From: Paenibacillus riograndensis SBR5
Lineage (GTDB): Bacteria > Bacillota > Bacilli > Paenibacillales > Paenibacillaceae
DNA length: 64,000 nucleotides
Direction: 5' to 3'
Assembly (NCBI RefSeq): GCF_000981585.1
Contig: NZ_LN831776.1
Coordinates: 4,013,187-4,077,186, forward strand
Part shown: positions 27,618-36,380 of the stretch, piece after piece
How positions within the stretch are numbered: the stretch's first letter is position 1
Layout: every line of letters starts with the position of its first letter
Translations under genes and position numbers: made by a program
Notes under the pieces: model-generated
The model's database searches: none
Seen by the model: the letters and a program-made list of their open reading frames with translations, nothing else
What the model was told of the DNA's origin: nothing

Positions 27618-29273
27618 ATGTGGTCGACTATTGTATCCTACATCCCCGGATGGGTCATATTTATGCAGGCTGCAATTACATTGCTCTGTCCGCTGGGAAT
27701 TTATTTTATATATAAAAAGCTGTATGCATTCGTCAGCAGTGCAGGACCGAAGATGAAGGCTATCGCTCAACCTAATGCGGAGTCAACAGCGGACAGCCTG
27801 GTCAGCGGACAGTACGAAGCGGATTTGTCGTATGTTCAACAAGCAATTGGCGGGAACAGCGATGTGAATTTTCGGGAGTTTGTGGTAAAAGGGTATGAGC
27901 TTCGGGCTGTACTTGTTTTTGTTAATGGAATGCAGGATGAAGAATTGATCAATAGGCATGTCATGCAGCAGCTCATGTCCGGAAACGGCGGGATGAAGGA
28001 AGAGAAGCAAGATAATCGGGAAACCTTAACCCTGTCCGCTCTGAAATCAAACCTGCTGCCGCTAACAGAGCTTGAGGAAGTTAAAGAACTGGATAAGCTC
28101 CAGGAACGGATTCTTTTCGGGTATACGGCACTGCTGATTGAAGGGATACCGGCTGGACTTCTGGTCGGACAGCCGAACGGGTCTATCCGTGCTATTACGG
28201 AACCGACTTCTGAGGCGCTGCTTCGCGGACCAAGAATCGCCTTTTCAGAAGTGTTAAGTGAGAACACTTCTATGCTGCGCAGACAAGGCTTGAATAAGGA
28301 CCTGGAAATGAAGCTATTCGAGGTGGGTAGTCTAGTGAAACGCAAGCTGGTGATTGCGTACATGAAGGATATCGTCAATCCCGAATTGCTGGAGGAAGTT
28401 AAGACGAGAGTATCCCGGATCGATATGGATTTTATCGCTGAATCAGGTTATGTGGAGCAATTGATAGAGGATAACATTCTGAGCCCTTTTCAGCAAATCC
28501 AAAATACCGAGCGGCCTGACCGGGTAATCAACGCCTTGCTCGAAGGACGGGTTGCCCTGCTTCTGGACGGGACACCCTTTGCATTGATTGTGCCCGTAAC
28601 CTTCAGCATGCTGCTTCAATCACCGGAGGATTACTTTGAGCGGTGGCTGCCTGGAACTTTGCTGCGGATGCTGAGGTTTTTCGCTGCATTCATGGCGCTG
28701 ATGGCACCGGCTTTGTATATTTCCTTTATCTCGTTTCATCCCGGATTGATTCCGACCGAGCTGGTGATCAGCATCATCGAAACCCGCCAGGGGGTGCCTT
28801 TTCCTTCTGTTATTGAAGTTCTGATTCTGGAGGTATCCATAGAAATCCTGCGTGAAGCGGGAATCCGGCTGCCCAAACCGATCGGACCTGCGATGGGCAT
28901 CGTAGGCGGTCTGATTATAGGCGATGCCGCAGTAAATGCGGGAATCGTCAGCCCTTTTCTGGTCATCGTGGTGGCCGTCACTGCGATTTCATCCTTTTCC
29001 ATCCCCATGTACAGTGCAGGCATCACGCTCCGTATTTTAAGGTTTGTTGGCATGATGTTCGCAGCCGTACTTGGCATGCTTGGCACGATTCTGTTTATGC
29101 TGCTGATCTTTATCCATTTGACCAAGCTGAAGAGCTTTGGAGTGCCATATGTCACTCCCTTCTCCCCTCTGCGCTTGAGCGACTGGAAGGATCTCTATAT
29201 TCGTGCACCGCTCCCCTTAATGAAGCGCAGACCTGAAATGATGAAGACACAGAAGAAAAAACGCCGCACTTAG
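27618..29273 (+). CDS. Spore germinant receptor A subunit, GerA/GerKA family
   Basis: A 551-residue inner spore-membrane protein, the A component of a germinant receptor that detects nutrients and starts germination. The large N-terminal soluble region has family motifs RIDMDFIAESGYVEQLIEDN and LLDGTPFALIVPVTF. It is followed by membrane helices and PSVIEVLILEVSIEILREAG, GPAMGIVGGLIIGDAAVNAG and SSFSIPMYSAG. Unusually, an extra hydrophobic helix (WVIFMQAAITLLCPLGIYFI) lies at the very N-terminus before the soluble domain. ATG 27609 is too close to its AAGG; ATG 27618 fits better. It is the first gene of a three-gene receptor operon; expression in the forespore is expected, but I could not pick out a clear sigmaG promoter. 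Confidence 0.92.
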   Translation: MWSTIVSYIPGWVIFMQAAITLLCPLGIYFIYKKLYAFVSSAGPKMKAIAQPNAESTADSLVSGQYEADLSYVQQAIGGNSDVNFREFVVKGYELRAVLVFVNGMQDEELINRHVMQQLMSGNGGMKEEKQDNRETLTLSALKSNLLPLTELEEVKELDKLQERILFGYTALLIEGIPAGLLVGQPNGSIRAITEPTSEALLRGPRIAFSEVLSENTSMLRRQGLNKDLEMKLFEVGSLVKRKLVIAYMKDIVNPELLEEVKTRVSRIDMDFIAESGYVEQLIEDNILSPFQQIQNTERPDRVINALLEGRVALLLDGTPFALIVPVTFSMLLQSPEDYFERWLPGTLLRMLRFFAAFMALMAPALYISFISFHPGLIPTELVISIIETRQGVPFPSVIEVLILEVSIEILREAGIRLPKPIGPAMGIVGGLIIGDAAVNAGIVSPFLVIVVAVTAISSFSIPMYSAGITLRILRFVGMMFAAVLGMLGTILFMLLIFIHLTKLKSFGVPYVTPFSPLRLSDWKDLYIRAPLPLMKRRPEMMKTQKKKRRT

Positions 29274-29301
29274 CCGGAAGCCAGCAGAAGGAGGAAGTTA
29301 T

Positions 29302-30405
29302 GTGTTTGTACGCTCTGACCAAAAAATCACATCCACACAGGCTGCTATATTCCTGACAAACTCTGTTCTCGGAGCCGGAATATTGACGCTGCCCCGATCG
29401 GTTACCGAGTCCGCCAAAACTCCGGATGCCTGGTTGTCGGTCCTGCTGGGAGGCGGGATTATTATGCTGATTATCGTGCTAATGGTTAAGCTCAGCCAGC
29501 AGTTCCCGGGGAAAACGGTCTATCAATACTCCAGACAAATTGCAGGCAGCATTCCCGGGAGCTTCCTTTCCATGCTGCTGATCGTTTACTACATCGTAAT
29601 CGCTGGGTTTGAGATTCGTGTGTTTGCCGAGATCACCATGTTTTTTTTACTTGAAGGCACACCGATCTGGGCCATTGTCATCCCGTTTATCTGGGTGGGG
29701 GCGTATCTGGTCTTCGGCGGGATTAATTCCATTGCCAGAGTGTATCAGATTATTTTTCCGGTCAGCATATTCGTTTTTCTGCTGTGCTATTTCTTCAGCG
29801 GGAGACTGTTTGATATCAATCATTTGCGGCCGTTTCTAGGTGATGGAATAATGCCGGTCATCAGGGGACTAAAATCAACAATCCTGGTGTACACCGGTTG
29901 TGAGGTTGTAATGACATTAACAGCATTTATGCAGCATCCTCAGCAAGCTGTCAAAGCCATGTTAGCCGGAATTGGGATTCCGATGGCGCTGTACTTGATT
30001 ACTGTAGTCATGTCCATTGGCGGACTGTCGATAGATTCAGTGATTACAAGCACATGGCCTACGATTGACCTGATCCGCAGCTTTGAAGTTTCAGGCTTCT
30101 TTTTTGAACGTCTGGAATTCCCGCTGCTAGTCATTTGGATGATGCAGATGTTTTGCAACTTTTGCAGCTTCTTCTTCAACGCATCACTGGGAATCTCCCA
30201 GCTGTATAAACTAAAGATGGCTCCGATTATTTTCGGACTGATGCCGCTCATTTTCCTGGCAACTATGGTTCCTGTACGCATCAACGATGTATTTGCTCTT
30301 GGCGACGCGATCGGATTCACAGGTATAGGCTTATTTATCCTGCTGCCGGTTCTGCTGTCCCTGATTCTGATCGTTCGGAGAAAGGGGCTGAAGCAAAATG
30401 TATAG
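29302..30405 (+). CDS. Spore germinant receptor B subunit, GerKB-like permease
   Basis: A 367-residue membrane protein with ten predicted helices of the APC/endospore germination permease family. The N-terminal QAAIFLTNSVLGAGILTLPR resembles the substrate loop of amino-acid transporters, and EIRVFAEITMFFLLEGTP is conserved in GerB subunits. It probably binds germinant directly. The start is GTG 29302 with GGAGGAAG 4 nt upstream. An ATG at 29300 overlaps it out of frame (ATGTG) and would give only a short peptide. It ends overlapping the C-subunit gene by 8 bp. Confidence 0.92.
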   Translation: MFVRSDQKITSTQAAIFLTNSVLGAGILTLPRSVTESAKTPDAWLSVLLGGGIIMLIIVLMVKLSQQFPGKTVYQYSRQIAGSIPGSFLSMLLIVYYIVIAGFEIRVFAEITMFFLLEGTPIWAIVIPFIWVGAYLVFGGINSIARVYQIIFPVSIFVFLLCYFFSGRLFDINHLRPFLGDGIMPVIRGLKSTILVYTGCEVVMTLTAFMQHPQQAVKAMLAGIGIPMALYLITVVMSIGGLSIDSVITSTWPTIDLIRSFEVSGFFFERLEFPLLVIWMMQMFCNFCSFFFNASLGISQLYKLKMAPIIFGLMPLIFLATMVPVRINDVFALGDAIGFTGIGLFILLPVLLSLILIVRRKGLKQNV

Positions 30406-31597
30406 ACGCAGATTATGTCTTACCTTCTTGGCCGCTGCACTTCTACTGACAGAGACCGGCTGCTGGAGCAGCAATGAGATTGAAGATCTCAGCATGTACA
30501 CTGCGCTAACTATAGATGCCGGGCAGCCAACCCAGACGGAGCAGACCTTCGAGAAAGAGGGAGGAAGCTATTTAAAAGACAATAAAATTACAGTAACGAT
30601 TGAGATTGTTCCGAAACAGTCCTATGGGAATTCCAACAAAACACCGGATACCGGCGCCAAAGCGCCTAACTATGTAAATATTTCGGAAACTGGCGATTCA
30701 GTGCTGGAAATTTTGCGCCAGTTCGCCATTCGCCTGGATCGTCCGGTGATTGGACATCATCTGAAGGTTATTGTGATTTCCAGGCAGCTGCTGCAGGAGC
30801 AGCGAATACAGGATTTGATGGATTTTGTGCTGCGGGATAATGACATTCGCCCCAGCTGCTTAATTTTAATGAGTGAAGGCCGGGCTGCGGATACACTTAA
30901 AACGAAATTTGGCGGTGAGATACCGGCTTTTCACCTTAGAGGCATGACGCGGAACCGTTTTAGAAACAGCAGAATTATGAAGGGCATCATAACATCCGAA
31001 CTTGATGCGCTGATGCATGCCAAAAAAAGCTTTCTATTGCAGAATATCGTTGAAGCGAACCAGGAAGTGGAGTTCTCAGGCGGAGGGGTGATTAAGGGGG
31101 ACACCGGCAGATGGATCGGAAATCTGGAGCAGCAGGATATTGAGAGCATCGCATGGATAAAGGGGGATGTAAAAGGCGGAACGCTCAAGACCTACAATCC
31201 GGATCATCAAACCGTGACCTATGAGATTAAGTCGGCGAAGAGCAAAATATCGGCTAAAGTGAACAAGGATCACGAGCCGGAGTTTCACGTGAGTATTGAA
31301 TCCGAAGGGCGGTTAATCGAAAAATGGAAAGATCCGGGGCTCCCCTCAAAAAAAGAATATCTTGAAAAAATGCAAGGGATATTCAAAGAGAGGCTCACCG
31401 AGATGATTCAATCGCTTATGCATAAAATGCAGTCGGAATTCAAAGTAGAGGTGGCCGGATTCGGGGACCGATTAAGCGTGGAAGAGCCGCAGGAATGGAA
31501 GAAGCTGAAGGATCATTGGGATGAAACCTTCAGCCGCACTCCAGTCACCTTTGATATCAAGCTAACCATTACAGATTATGGCTCATTCACGGAATAA
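30398..31597 (+). CDS. Spore germinant receptor C subunit, Ger(x)C lipoprotein
   Basis: A 399-residue lipoprotein. The signal peptide ends in TETGC and is followed by WSSNEIEDLSMYTALTIDAG, the standard beginning of GerKC proteins. The three-domain Ger(x)C body follows, including PVIGHHLKVIVISRQLLQEQ and the C-terminal helical region AEF-type motif QSEFKVEVAGFGDRL. It is attached to the outer face of the inner spore membrane and completes the A-B-C receptor. It is translationally coupled to the B subunit gene by an 8-bp overlap. Confidence 0.92.
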   Translation: MYRRRLCLTFLAAALLLTETGCWSSNEIEDLSMYTALTIDAGQPTQTEQTFEKEGGSYLKDNKITVTIEIVPKQSYGNSNKTPDTGAKAPNYVNISETGDSVLEILRQFAIRLDRPVIGHHLKVIVISRQLLQEQRIQDLMDFVLRDNDIRPSCLILMSEGRAADTLKTKFGGEIPAFHLRGMTRNRFRNSRIMKGIITSELDALMHAKKSFLLQNIVEANQEVEFSGGGVIKGDTGRWIGNLEQQDIESIAWIKGDVKGGTLKTYNPDHQTVTYEIKSAKSKISAKVNKDHEPEFHVSIESEGRLIEKWKDPGLPSKKEYLEKMQGIFKERLTEMIQSLMHKMQSEFKVEVAGFGDRLSVEEPQEWKKLKDHWDETFSRTPVTFDIKLTITDYGSFTE

Positions 31598-31612
31598 TGC
31601 AGCGCAGGAAGC

Positions 31613-32599
31613 TTACTGGACCAATCCGCTCTGCATCGTTAAGTGTGTCAACTCCTCCAGGACCTGCTCTTCGAGGCTGATCATTTCATGCATTTTTTTG
31701 TGAATCTTCCGCCGCTGAGATAGCTTATTGCCTGAACACATCACTTTGATCATGAATTGATTAATAAGATTCCACTGCTCTCCTGAAAGCTGATAGCCCT
31801 CAGCAGCTTGGGAGAGTGCGGTCAAACCGGCCTCACGGTTAAGCAGACGCAGAAACAGGCTGAACCGGATCCGGTGGATTGGCAGGGTGTTGGCAGCCAG
31901 CATGAAGCTGGAGCTGTATTCAGCAGGACAATCGGCGGTGATCCCCGTATTCAGGTAGGCGTCGGCATAGGCTCTGAGGTGAGCTGCAACCTGGTCCGGC
32001 TGAACCTGATTGATAGGGCTGCTCAGCATTCCTTGAAGCGTAGCCTGCCAATCTGTGTATGAACGCGAAGAATCGCAAAGCTCAAATAATGCATAGAAAT
32101 GACAGGCTTTCTGGAAGACATCGAAATCTACAGGTTCAAGCGTTTTGCCATAGTAGGCATCCGTTAAATAAATAAGATGGCTTGAACGGTCCAGTCCAAC
32201 GGCGAGACAGGCATGGCTGGTATGCAGCTTGCGGAAGGCCAGACACCAGGGGCAGTCATAAGAATCGAATCCGACCAGGACCGGCATTCCCGAAGACAAC
32301 CGGCTCTCCAGCATATCGAGCATGAAGGTTTTGTCCATTTCCGGTTCCTTCCGTTCAATATAACTGAACACAAGGCCATGGTACGCAGACAGAGCTTCGG
32401 TACTGATTCGCGGCAGGGCTAACCGCTCAATCAACGGCTGATCCGGGAACTGCTGTTCTTCAAAGGACACCTGCCAGGCATTCCCGTACATGCACTTGCT
32501 GTCCTTTCCCAGCCATTCGGCCACTGAATGAATGCAGTCATCGATACAGCTGCGGAGCGTGGGGTAGGGGGTGCTCTTAACGGGAACAATGTTCAGCAT
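31613..32599 (-). CDS. BtrH-like papain-fold protein of the biosynthetic cluster
   Basis: A 328-residue protein whose N-terminal half matches the BtrH-type cysteine-peptidase-like fold. Candidate catalytic residues are Cys in SCIDDC, His in TSHACLAVGLD and Asp in YLTDAYYG, in the expected order. A CPWC pair (DCPWCLAF) lies between them. In butirosin synthesis BtrH transfers the acyl group from its carrier protein to the aminoglycoside, so an acyltransfer or release role for the ACP-bound product of the neighbouring operon is plausible. The C-terminal half is helical and unassigned. It overlaps the AraC gene by 23 bp and shares its transcript; its own GGAGA site lies within that gene. The family assignment rests on motif order only, so confidence is moderate. 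Confidence 0.6.
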   Translation of the reverse strand: MLNIVPVKSTPYPTLRSCIDDCIHSVAEWLGKDSKCMYGNAWQVSFEEQQFPDQPLIERLALPRISTEALSAYHGLVFSYIERKEPEMDKTFMLDMLESRLSSGMPVLVGFDSYDCPWCLAFRKLHTSHACLAVGLDRSSHLIYLTDAYYGKTLEPVDFDVFQKACHFYALFELCDSSRSYTDWQATLQGMLSSPINQVQPDQVAAHLRAYADAYLNTGITADCPAEYSSSFMLAANTLPIHRIRFSLFLRLLNREAGLTALSQAAEGYQLSGEQWNLINQFMIKVMCSGNKLSQRRKIHKKMHEMISLEEQVLEELTHLTMQSGLVQ

Positions 32600-33497
32600 T
32601 GCTCATCATCTCCTTCGCCGACAAAAAGTGACTATGAAACCGGTTTCGATAACAGGCAGGAGTCATACCGCTGTACTCGCGGAACAGCCGGTAGAAATAT
32701 TTCATGTCGTATATTCCGACCTCCAGCGCAATAGCCTGTATCCCAAGCTTCGTGAACATCAGCAGCATGCAGCTGTATTTCATGCGGATTTCCTGGAGCA
32801 TCTGGATGTAGGATCTGCCGGTTTTTATTTTGAATAATCGCTGGAACTGGCGGGAGCTCATCGCAATCTGCCGGCTAATCTCCTTCAGGGTGATTTTTTC
32901 GCTGAAATTGCTGATCATATACAGAATGACATCATGCAGCGGATCTTCGTTAATCTGGGGCTGCTGAGTGAAGGGAACGGAGGCAGCGGGCAGAATGAGC
33001 TTCGCCAGCTCGAACAGCAGCGGGTATAACTGCTGTTGATCCTCAGCGGAACCATTGTTATGTATCCCCTGCATACGGCGGAGTAAAAAGGACAGCTCCA
33101 CGTTGTTCTCCCTGTATCCGAACCATTGCTTCAACTCCAGAAGCTTCAGCAATGGAACCATGTCCTCTTCAGAGTACTGTCCCGGCAGTTCGCCGGGAAT
33201 CCTGCAAAGCTCCGGCCTGAGCATACAATTGAGGATGATTAGCGGCTCGGAACCGGTGAGATCCAGCGGCTGAAAGACATGGGATACCCCAGGCGGGATA
33301 ACCAGCAAATCCCCCTGCACAACCTGCATTTTATCCTCAGCGGCCAGATGGATTCCTTCCCCCTGAACCACATAAGCGAGCTCCAAAAAATCGTGCTGAT
33401 GACGTACGGAAGTGACCGTTTCGTGAGTCAGGAGCATTTGAACCGGTGAACAGGAGTCAAATAGATATTCCCCAGTAAATACCGGAAAAACTTCCAT
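32577..33497 (-). CDS. AraC-family regulator of the biosynthetic cluster
   Basis: A 306-residue regulator with a cupin N-terminus (RHQHDFLELAYVVQGEGIHL, VVQGDLLVIPPGVSHVF) and a C-terminal AraC DNA-binding domain (ITLKEISRQIAMSSRQFQRL, then IQAIALEVGIYDMKYFYRLF and GMTPACYRNRF). The frame opens at 33578, but ATG 33497 has GGAGG 7 nt upstream. It diverges from the ACP-ATP-grasp-GT-radical SAM-oxidoreductase operon across 156 bp containing two 15-bp direct repeats (33563-33612) suited to AraC binding. It is the probable pathway-specific activator and is co-transcribed with the BtrH-like gene. Confidence 0.85.
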   Translation of the reverse strand: MEVFPVFTGEYLFDSCSPVQMLLTHETVTSVRHQHDFLELAYVVQGEGIHLAAEDKMQVVQGDLLVIPPGVSHVFQPLDLTGSEPLIILNCMLRPELCRIPGELPGQYSEEDMVPLLKLLELKQWFGYRENNVELSFLLRRMQGIHNNGSAEDQQQLYPLLFELAKLILPAASVPFTQQPQINEDPLHDVILYMISNFSEKITLKEISRQIAMSSRQFQRLFKIKTGRSYIQMLQEIRMKYSCMLLMFTKLGIQAIALEVGIYDMKYFYRLFREYSGMTPACYRNRFHSHFLSAKEMMSNAEHCSR

Positions 33498-33562
33498 AGA
33501 CAAGCCTCCGTTTCCAATTTCCTTATGATATACACCTGGAATCCACCCTAGTATAGCTGAAT

Positions 33563-33612
33563 ATTTTGGCGTATTCAACCATATATTAACATCCGGGATT
33601 TTGGTATATTCA
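33563..33612. promoter_or_regulatory. Paired direct repeats in the divergent promoter region
   Basis: ATTTTGGCGTATTCA (33563-33577) and ATTTTGGTATATTCA (33598-33612) differ at two positions and are spaced 35 bp apart, a little over three helical turns. They lie between the AraC gene and the ACP gene. AraC-type activators commonly use such direct repeats. Confidence 0.65.
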
Positions 33613-33653
33613 TTTCATTCATTCCTAATATGCTCACAGAAAGGGGTATAGAC

Positions 33654-33896
33654 ATGCAGCAGAAAGTCATTGAGATTATCGCTGAAATCAAGGAGGATCC
33701 GGGCCTGCTTCAGACGCTGAACGGGGCTTCCGATCTGACTCTGGATGCCGCACTTGATTCGCTGCAAATCATCAACTTTATTCTGAGAATCGAAGATGAA
33801 TTCGATATTGAAGTAGATTTCGATACCTTTGATCTTGAACATTTGAAATCGGTAGACCGTTTCGCCGCCTATGTCGCCGGGCTTGCCGTGCGATGA
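33654..33896 (+). CDS. Acyl carrier protein
   Basis: An 80-residue acidic four-helix carrier protein. The phosphopantetheine attachment site is Ser36 in AALDSLQIINFIL, and helix III (EFDIEVDFDTFDLEHLKSVD) is typical. The rest of the operon contains no fatty-acid or polyketide genes. The carrier therefore probably holds an amino acid or small acyl group loaded by the ATP-grasp enzyme whose ATG overlaps its stop (ATGA). The start at 33654 has AAAGGGG 8 nt upstream; an earlier ATG at 33630 has none. The protein would need activation by a phosphopantetheinyl transferase encoded elsewhere. Confidence 0.88.
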   Translation: MQQKVIEIIAEIKEDPGLLQTLNGASDLTLDAALDSLQIINFILRIEDEFDIEVDFDTFDLEHLKSVDRFAAYVAGLAVR

Positions 33897-35242
33897 AGAA
33901 CGTTGTACACTGCGGCAGCCTGGAGTCGGAACGATACTGGCGGGAGGAAGACCTGGCCGCTCTGCCGTCCATTCCTGATGCGAAGGCTCTGGCTATCGTT
34001 CAGGCCATGGATGAAATGCTGTTTGTCTTTTGCAGGAGCGGGGATATTCTATTAACCCGTCATGGCATGGAACAGGCTCAATATGACTATCTGCAATCTC
34101 TCAATTATTCATTCAAGACGAATATGAATCCATTAACATTGGGGGTCCGGGAATCCGGCTCAACGCAGAACGCACTGAATGTATTTGAATTGCTGGGCAG
34201 GCTGGACCCCGGGCAGGAAGCGGAGAGGTTAATACCGGAAGGATCTTTGCTTGAACCCTTTGCCGTGCTTCCCGGAACGCAGGAGGCGGTTAGACGCTAT
34301 AAGCTTCTGCCCGGACTCCCGGATGAACAGACCGTACGCAAAGTGAACACCAAAACCTACTCTGCTGCCATGCGGGATAGGCTGTCTTTGCCAAATATCG
34401 CCCAGATTGTCCACAGCGTGGAGGAGCTGCTGCAATCAGGACAGGCGCTGCTGGAGAAGGGGCCTTTTCTGATCAAGGATGAGTACGGTGTATCCGGCAA
34501 AGGAAATCAGCTCGTGGACTCTGACCGCATGCTGCGCAGAATTGCCGGGTACCTGGAATCCAGCCGGAACAAGGGTAAAAGAATCCAATTTGTGCTTGAA
34601 CCCCTGTTGAACCGGGAGGCAGACTTCTCCAGTCAATTTCATATCGATCCTGATGGCCAAATCTCGATCTTGTCTGTTCAGCAGCTGGTCAACCACGGCT
34701 TTGCCTTCGGAGAATCACATTCGCCCGAGCCGCCTCTGCTCGAAAGGCTGGAACGGGAAGGATATTGGGAAATTATGCACAATATTGGACGGGAGCTGTA
34801 TTCAGACGGTTATTATGGCGATGTATGCGTGGACTCCATGCTGCTGCGCGACGGAAGCCTCGCACCTCTGGTGGAGATCAATGCCCGCAAGTCGATGAGT
34901 CTGATTAAACATAATGTGGACCGCCATCTCAAGCAGGAGGGGATGCACACCTGTCTCATACAGGTACCGTTAGCAACTATGGCTGAGGTTCGTTATGAAG
35001 AGCTGCTGCAGCGGCTGGAGCAGGCTGGCATATTATTTTCGCCGGAAGAGGGAGAAGGGGTGATTCCTTTGTCTTCAGGTACACTCCAGCCTCCGGACCC
35101 GTCCCGTTCCACAGGTTCCACCGGTTCCGCCAAAGGCAAGCTGTATGCCGCGTTGGCCTACCGGAATGAAGCCCGCAAAGACAGACTCACCCGGAAGCTG
35201 GACGAATCGCTTCTGCGCACTGGCTATACTATACTGCGTTAA
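33893..35242 (+). CDS. ATP-grasp ligase, probable aminoacyl-ACP synthetase
   Basis: A 449-residue protein with ATP-grasp features: the glycine-rich nucleotide loop FLIKDEYGVSGKGNQLV around residue 200, and the Mg-binding end YYGDVCVDSMLL followed by LAPLVEINARKSMSL. These enzymes activate a carboxylate as acyl-phosphate and join it to an amine or thiol. Immediate coupling to the ACP gene points to loading of an amino acid onto the carrier, as BtrJ does with glutamate in butirosin biosynthesis. That analogy is inference, and the substrate is unknown. A Ser/Thr/Gly-rich low-complexity stretch (about 400-415) precedes the C-terminal helix. Confidence 0.75.
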   Translation: MKNVVHCGSLESERYWREEDLAALPSIPDAKALAIVQAMDEMLFVFCRSGDILLTRHGMEQAQYDYLQSLNYSFKTNMNPLTLGVRESGSTQNALNVFELLGRLDPGQEAERLIPEGSLLEPFAVLPGTQEAVRRYKLLPGLPDEQTVRKVNTKTYSAAMRDRLSLPNIAQIVHSVEELLQSGQALLEKGPFLIKDEYGVSGKGNQLVDSDRMLRRIAGYLESSRNKGKRIQFVLEPLLNREADFSSQFHIDPDGQISILSVQQLVNHGFAFGESHSPEPPLLERLEREGYWEIMHNIGRELYSDGYYGDVCVDSMLLRDGSLAPLVEINARKSMSLIKHNVDRHLKQEGMHTCLIQVPLATMAEVRYEELLQRLEQAGILFSPEEGEGVIPLSSGTLQPPDPSRSTGSTGSAKGKLYAALAYRNEARKDRLTRKLDESLLRTGYTILR

Positions 35243-35258
35243 TGAAAGGAACCCTCCA

Positions 35259-36380
35259 ATGAACAACACAGTGACAGTTCTATGTTCTGGTTTTGGTCTG
35301 GGCTTTTATGTCCCCGGCCTGCTGATTGAGCGGAAGCTCAAGGCGCTTGGCATCGAGGCGCAGATTGAGGTTTTTGAAACCTTAATGTCTGACAGCAAAA
35401 AAAAGCTGACGGATGACAGCCGCAAAGCGTACCAGAAAAATTTTGCCGTAGCCCTGACCTCGCAGAAAATACCGGGGGATATCCGAAACAGCCTTGATTC
35501 TGCTGCCGTTGAACAGATCTTCCGACAATGGCGGCAGGAAAAAAGACAGCACTTCATAGCATTATCCGGGCACTGGGTGCATGTTATGGACAGATACCGT
35601 GAAACTGCCGGTTTTCCTGTGTATGCCGATTTGCTCTATATTGATGCTGATCTTTCGCCGTCATGGAAGAATCTCCGCAGGCTGAACCCAGGTTACGCGG
35701 AAGGCTACCACGAAGTAAGCATGTATGATCCCGGGAAGCGGGAGATCCTCTGCAGCATTGATGCCGGACCCCAGCAAGCGCTGCCCGCTTCGGCAAGAAA
35801 CGGGAGACTGGTTGTGCATGGCGGCGGCTGGGGAATTGGAACATTCCGCGAGAAGTTTGCCGCCCTGGAATCGGCAGGGTATGAGCTGGATATTGCCGCT
35901 TACAGTTCTGAGGAGATTGGAGAGACGATCCACGGAAGACGTTATTATATGAACGACCCGGAATGGCGGACCTGGCTCCGCGACAGCAACGGACAGTATA
36001 CCTTCCCGCCTTTTGCTGAGGTAACCGGCAACCAGGCCAGCCACTTCCCGCCCTGCCGTCACTACCAGGAGGGGATGTACGGTGTCATCCGGCAGGCATC
36101 AGCTGTAATCAGCAAGCCGGGAGGCGGGGCATTGATTGATTCATTGGCTTCAGGCACTCCGCTGGTGCTGCTGGACCCTTTTGGCCCGCATGAGAAAATT
36201 AACAGCGATCTGTGGGTGGAGCTTGGTTACGGCATCCGTTACGGGGAATGGGCCGGGACTGGTTTTGACCGTGAAGAATTGCGTAAGCTGTCGGACAACC
36301 TCCAATCAGCCGCAGGCCGGTACCCCGATTATGCAGCAAGTTATGCAGAACAACTATCCGCAGCGGGAGGGAGAAGCTAA
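35259..36380 (+). CDS. GT-B-fold glycosyltransferase-like protein
   Basis: A 373-residue protein resembling MurG/UGT-type glycosyltransferases. The N-terminal Rossmann half starts VTVLCSGFGLGFYVPGLLIE. The C-terminal nucleotide-sugar site shows VHGGGWGIGTFREKF and SAVISKPGGGALIDSLASGT, then VLLDPFGPHEKINSDLWVE, matching the GGG-T and H-E-x-x-N pattern. It should transfer a sugar, presumably to the ACP-bound or released intermediate of this cluster. The frame opens at 35145 but ATG 35259 has AAAGGA upstream and starts 16 nt after the ATP-grasp stop. Its stop overlaps the radical SAM start (TAATG). Confidence 0.75.
   Translation: MNNTVTVLCSGFGLGFYVPGLLIERKLKALGIEAQIEVFETLMSDSKKKLTDDSRKAYQKNFAVALTSQKIPGDIRNSLDSAAVEQIFRQWRQEKRQHFIALSGHWVHVMDRYRETAGFPVYADLLYIDADLSPSWKNLRRLNPGYAEGYHEVSMYDPGKREILCSIDAGPQQALPASARNGRLVVHGGGWGIGTFREKFAALESAGYELDIAAYSSEEIGETIHGRRYYMNDPEWRTWLRDSNGQYTFPPFAEVTGNQASHFPPCRHYQEGMYGVIRQASAVISKPGGGALIDSLASGTPLVLLDPFGPHEKINSDLWVELGYGIRYGEWAGTGFDREELRKLSDNLQSAAGRYPDYAASYAEQLSAAGGRS

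Noticed and set aside
29300..29302. ATG just before the GerB-type gene as its start
   Set aside because: It is out of frame with the permease; the overlapping GTG at 29302 opens the correct frame.
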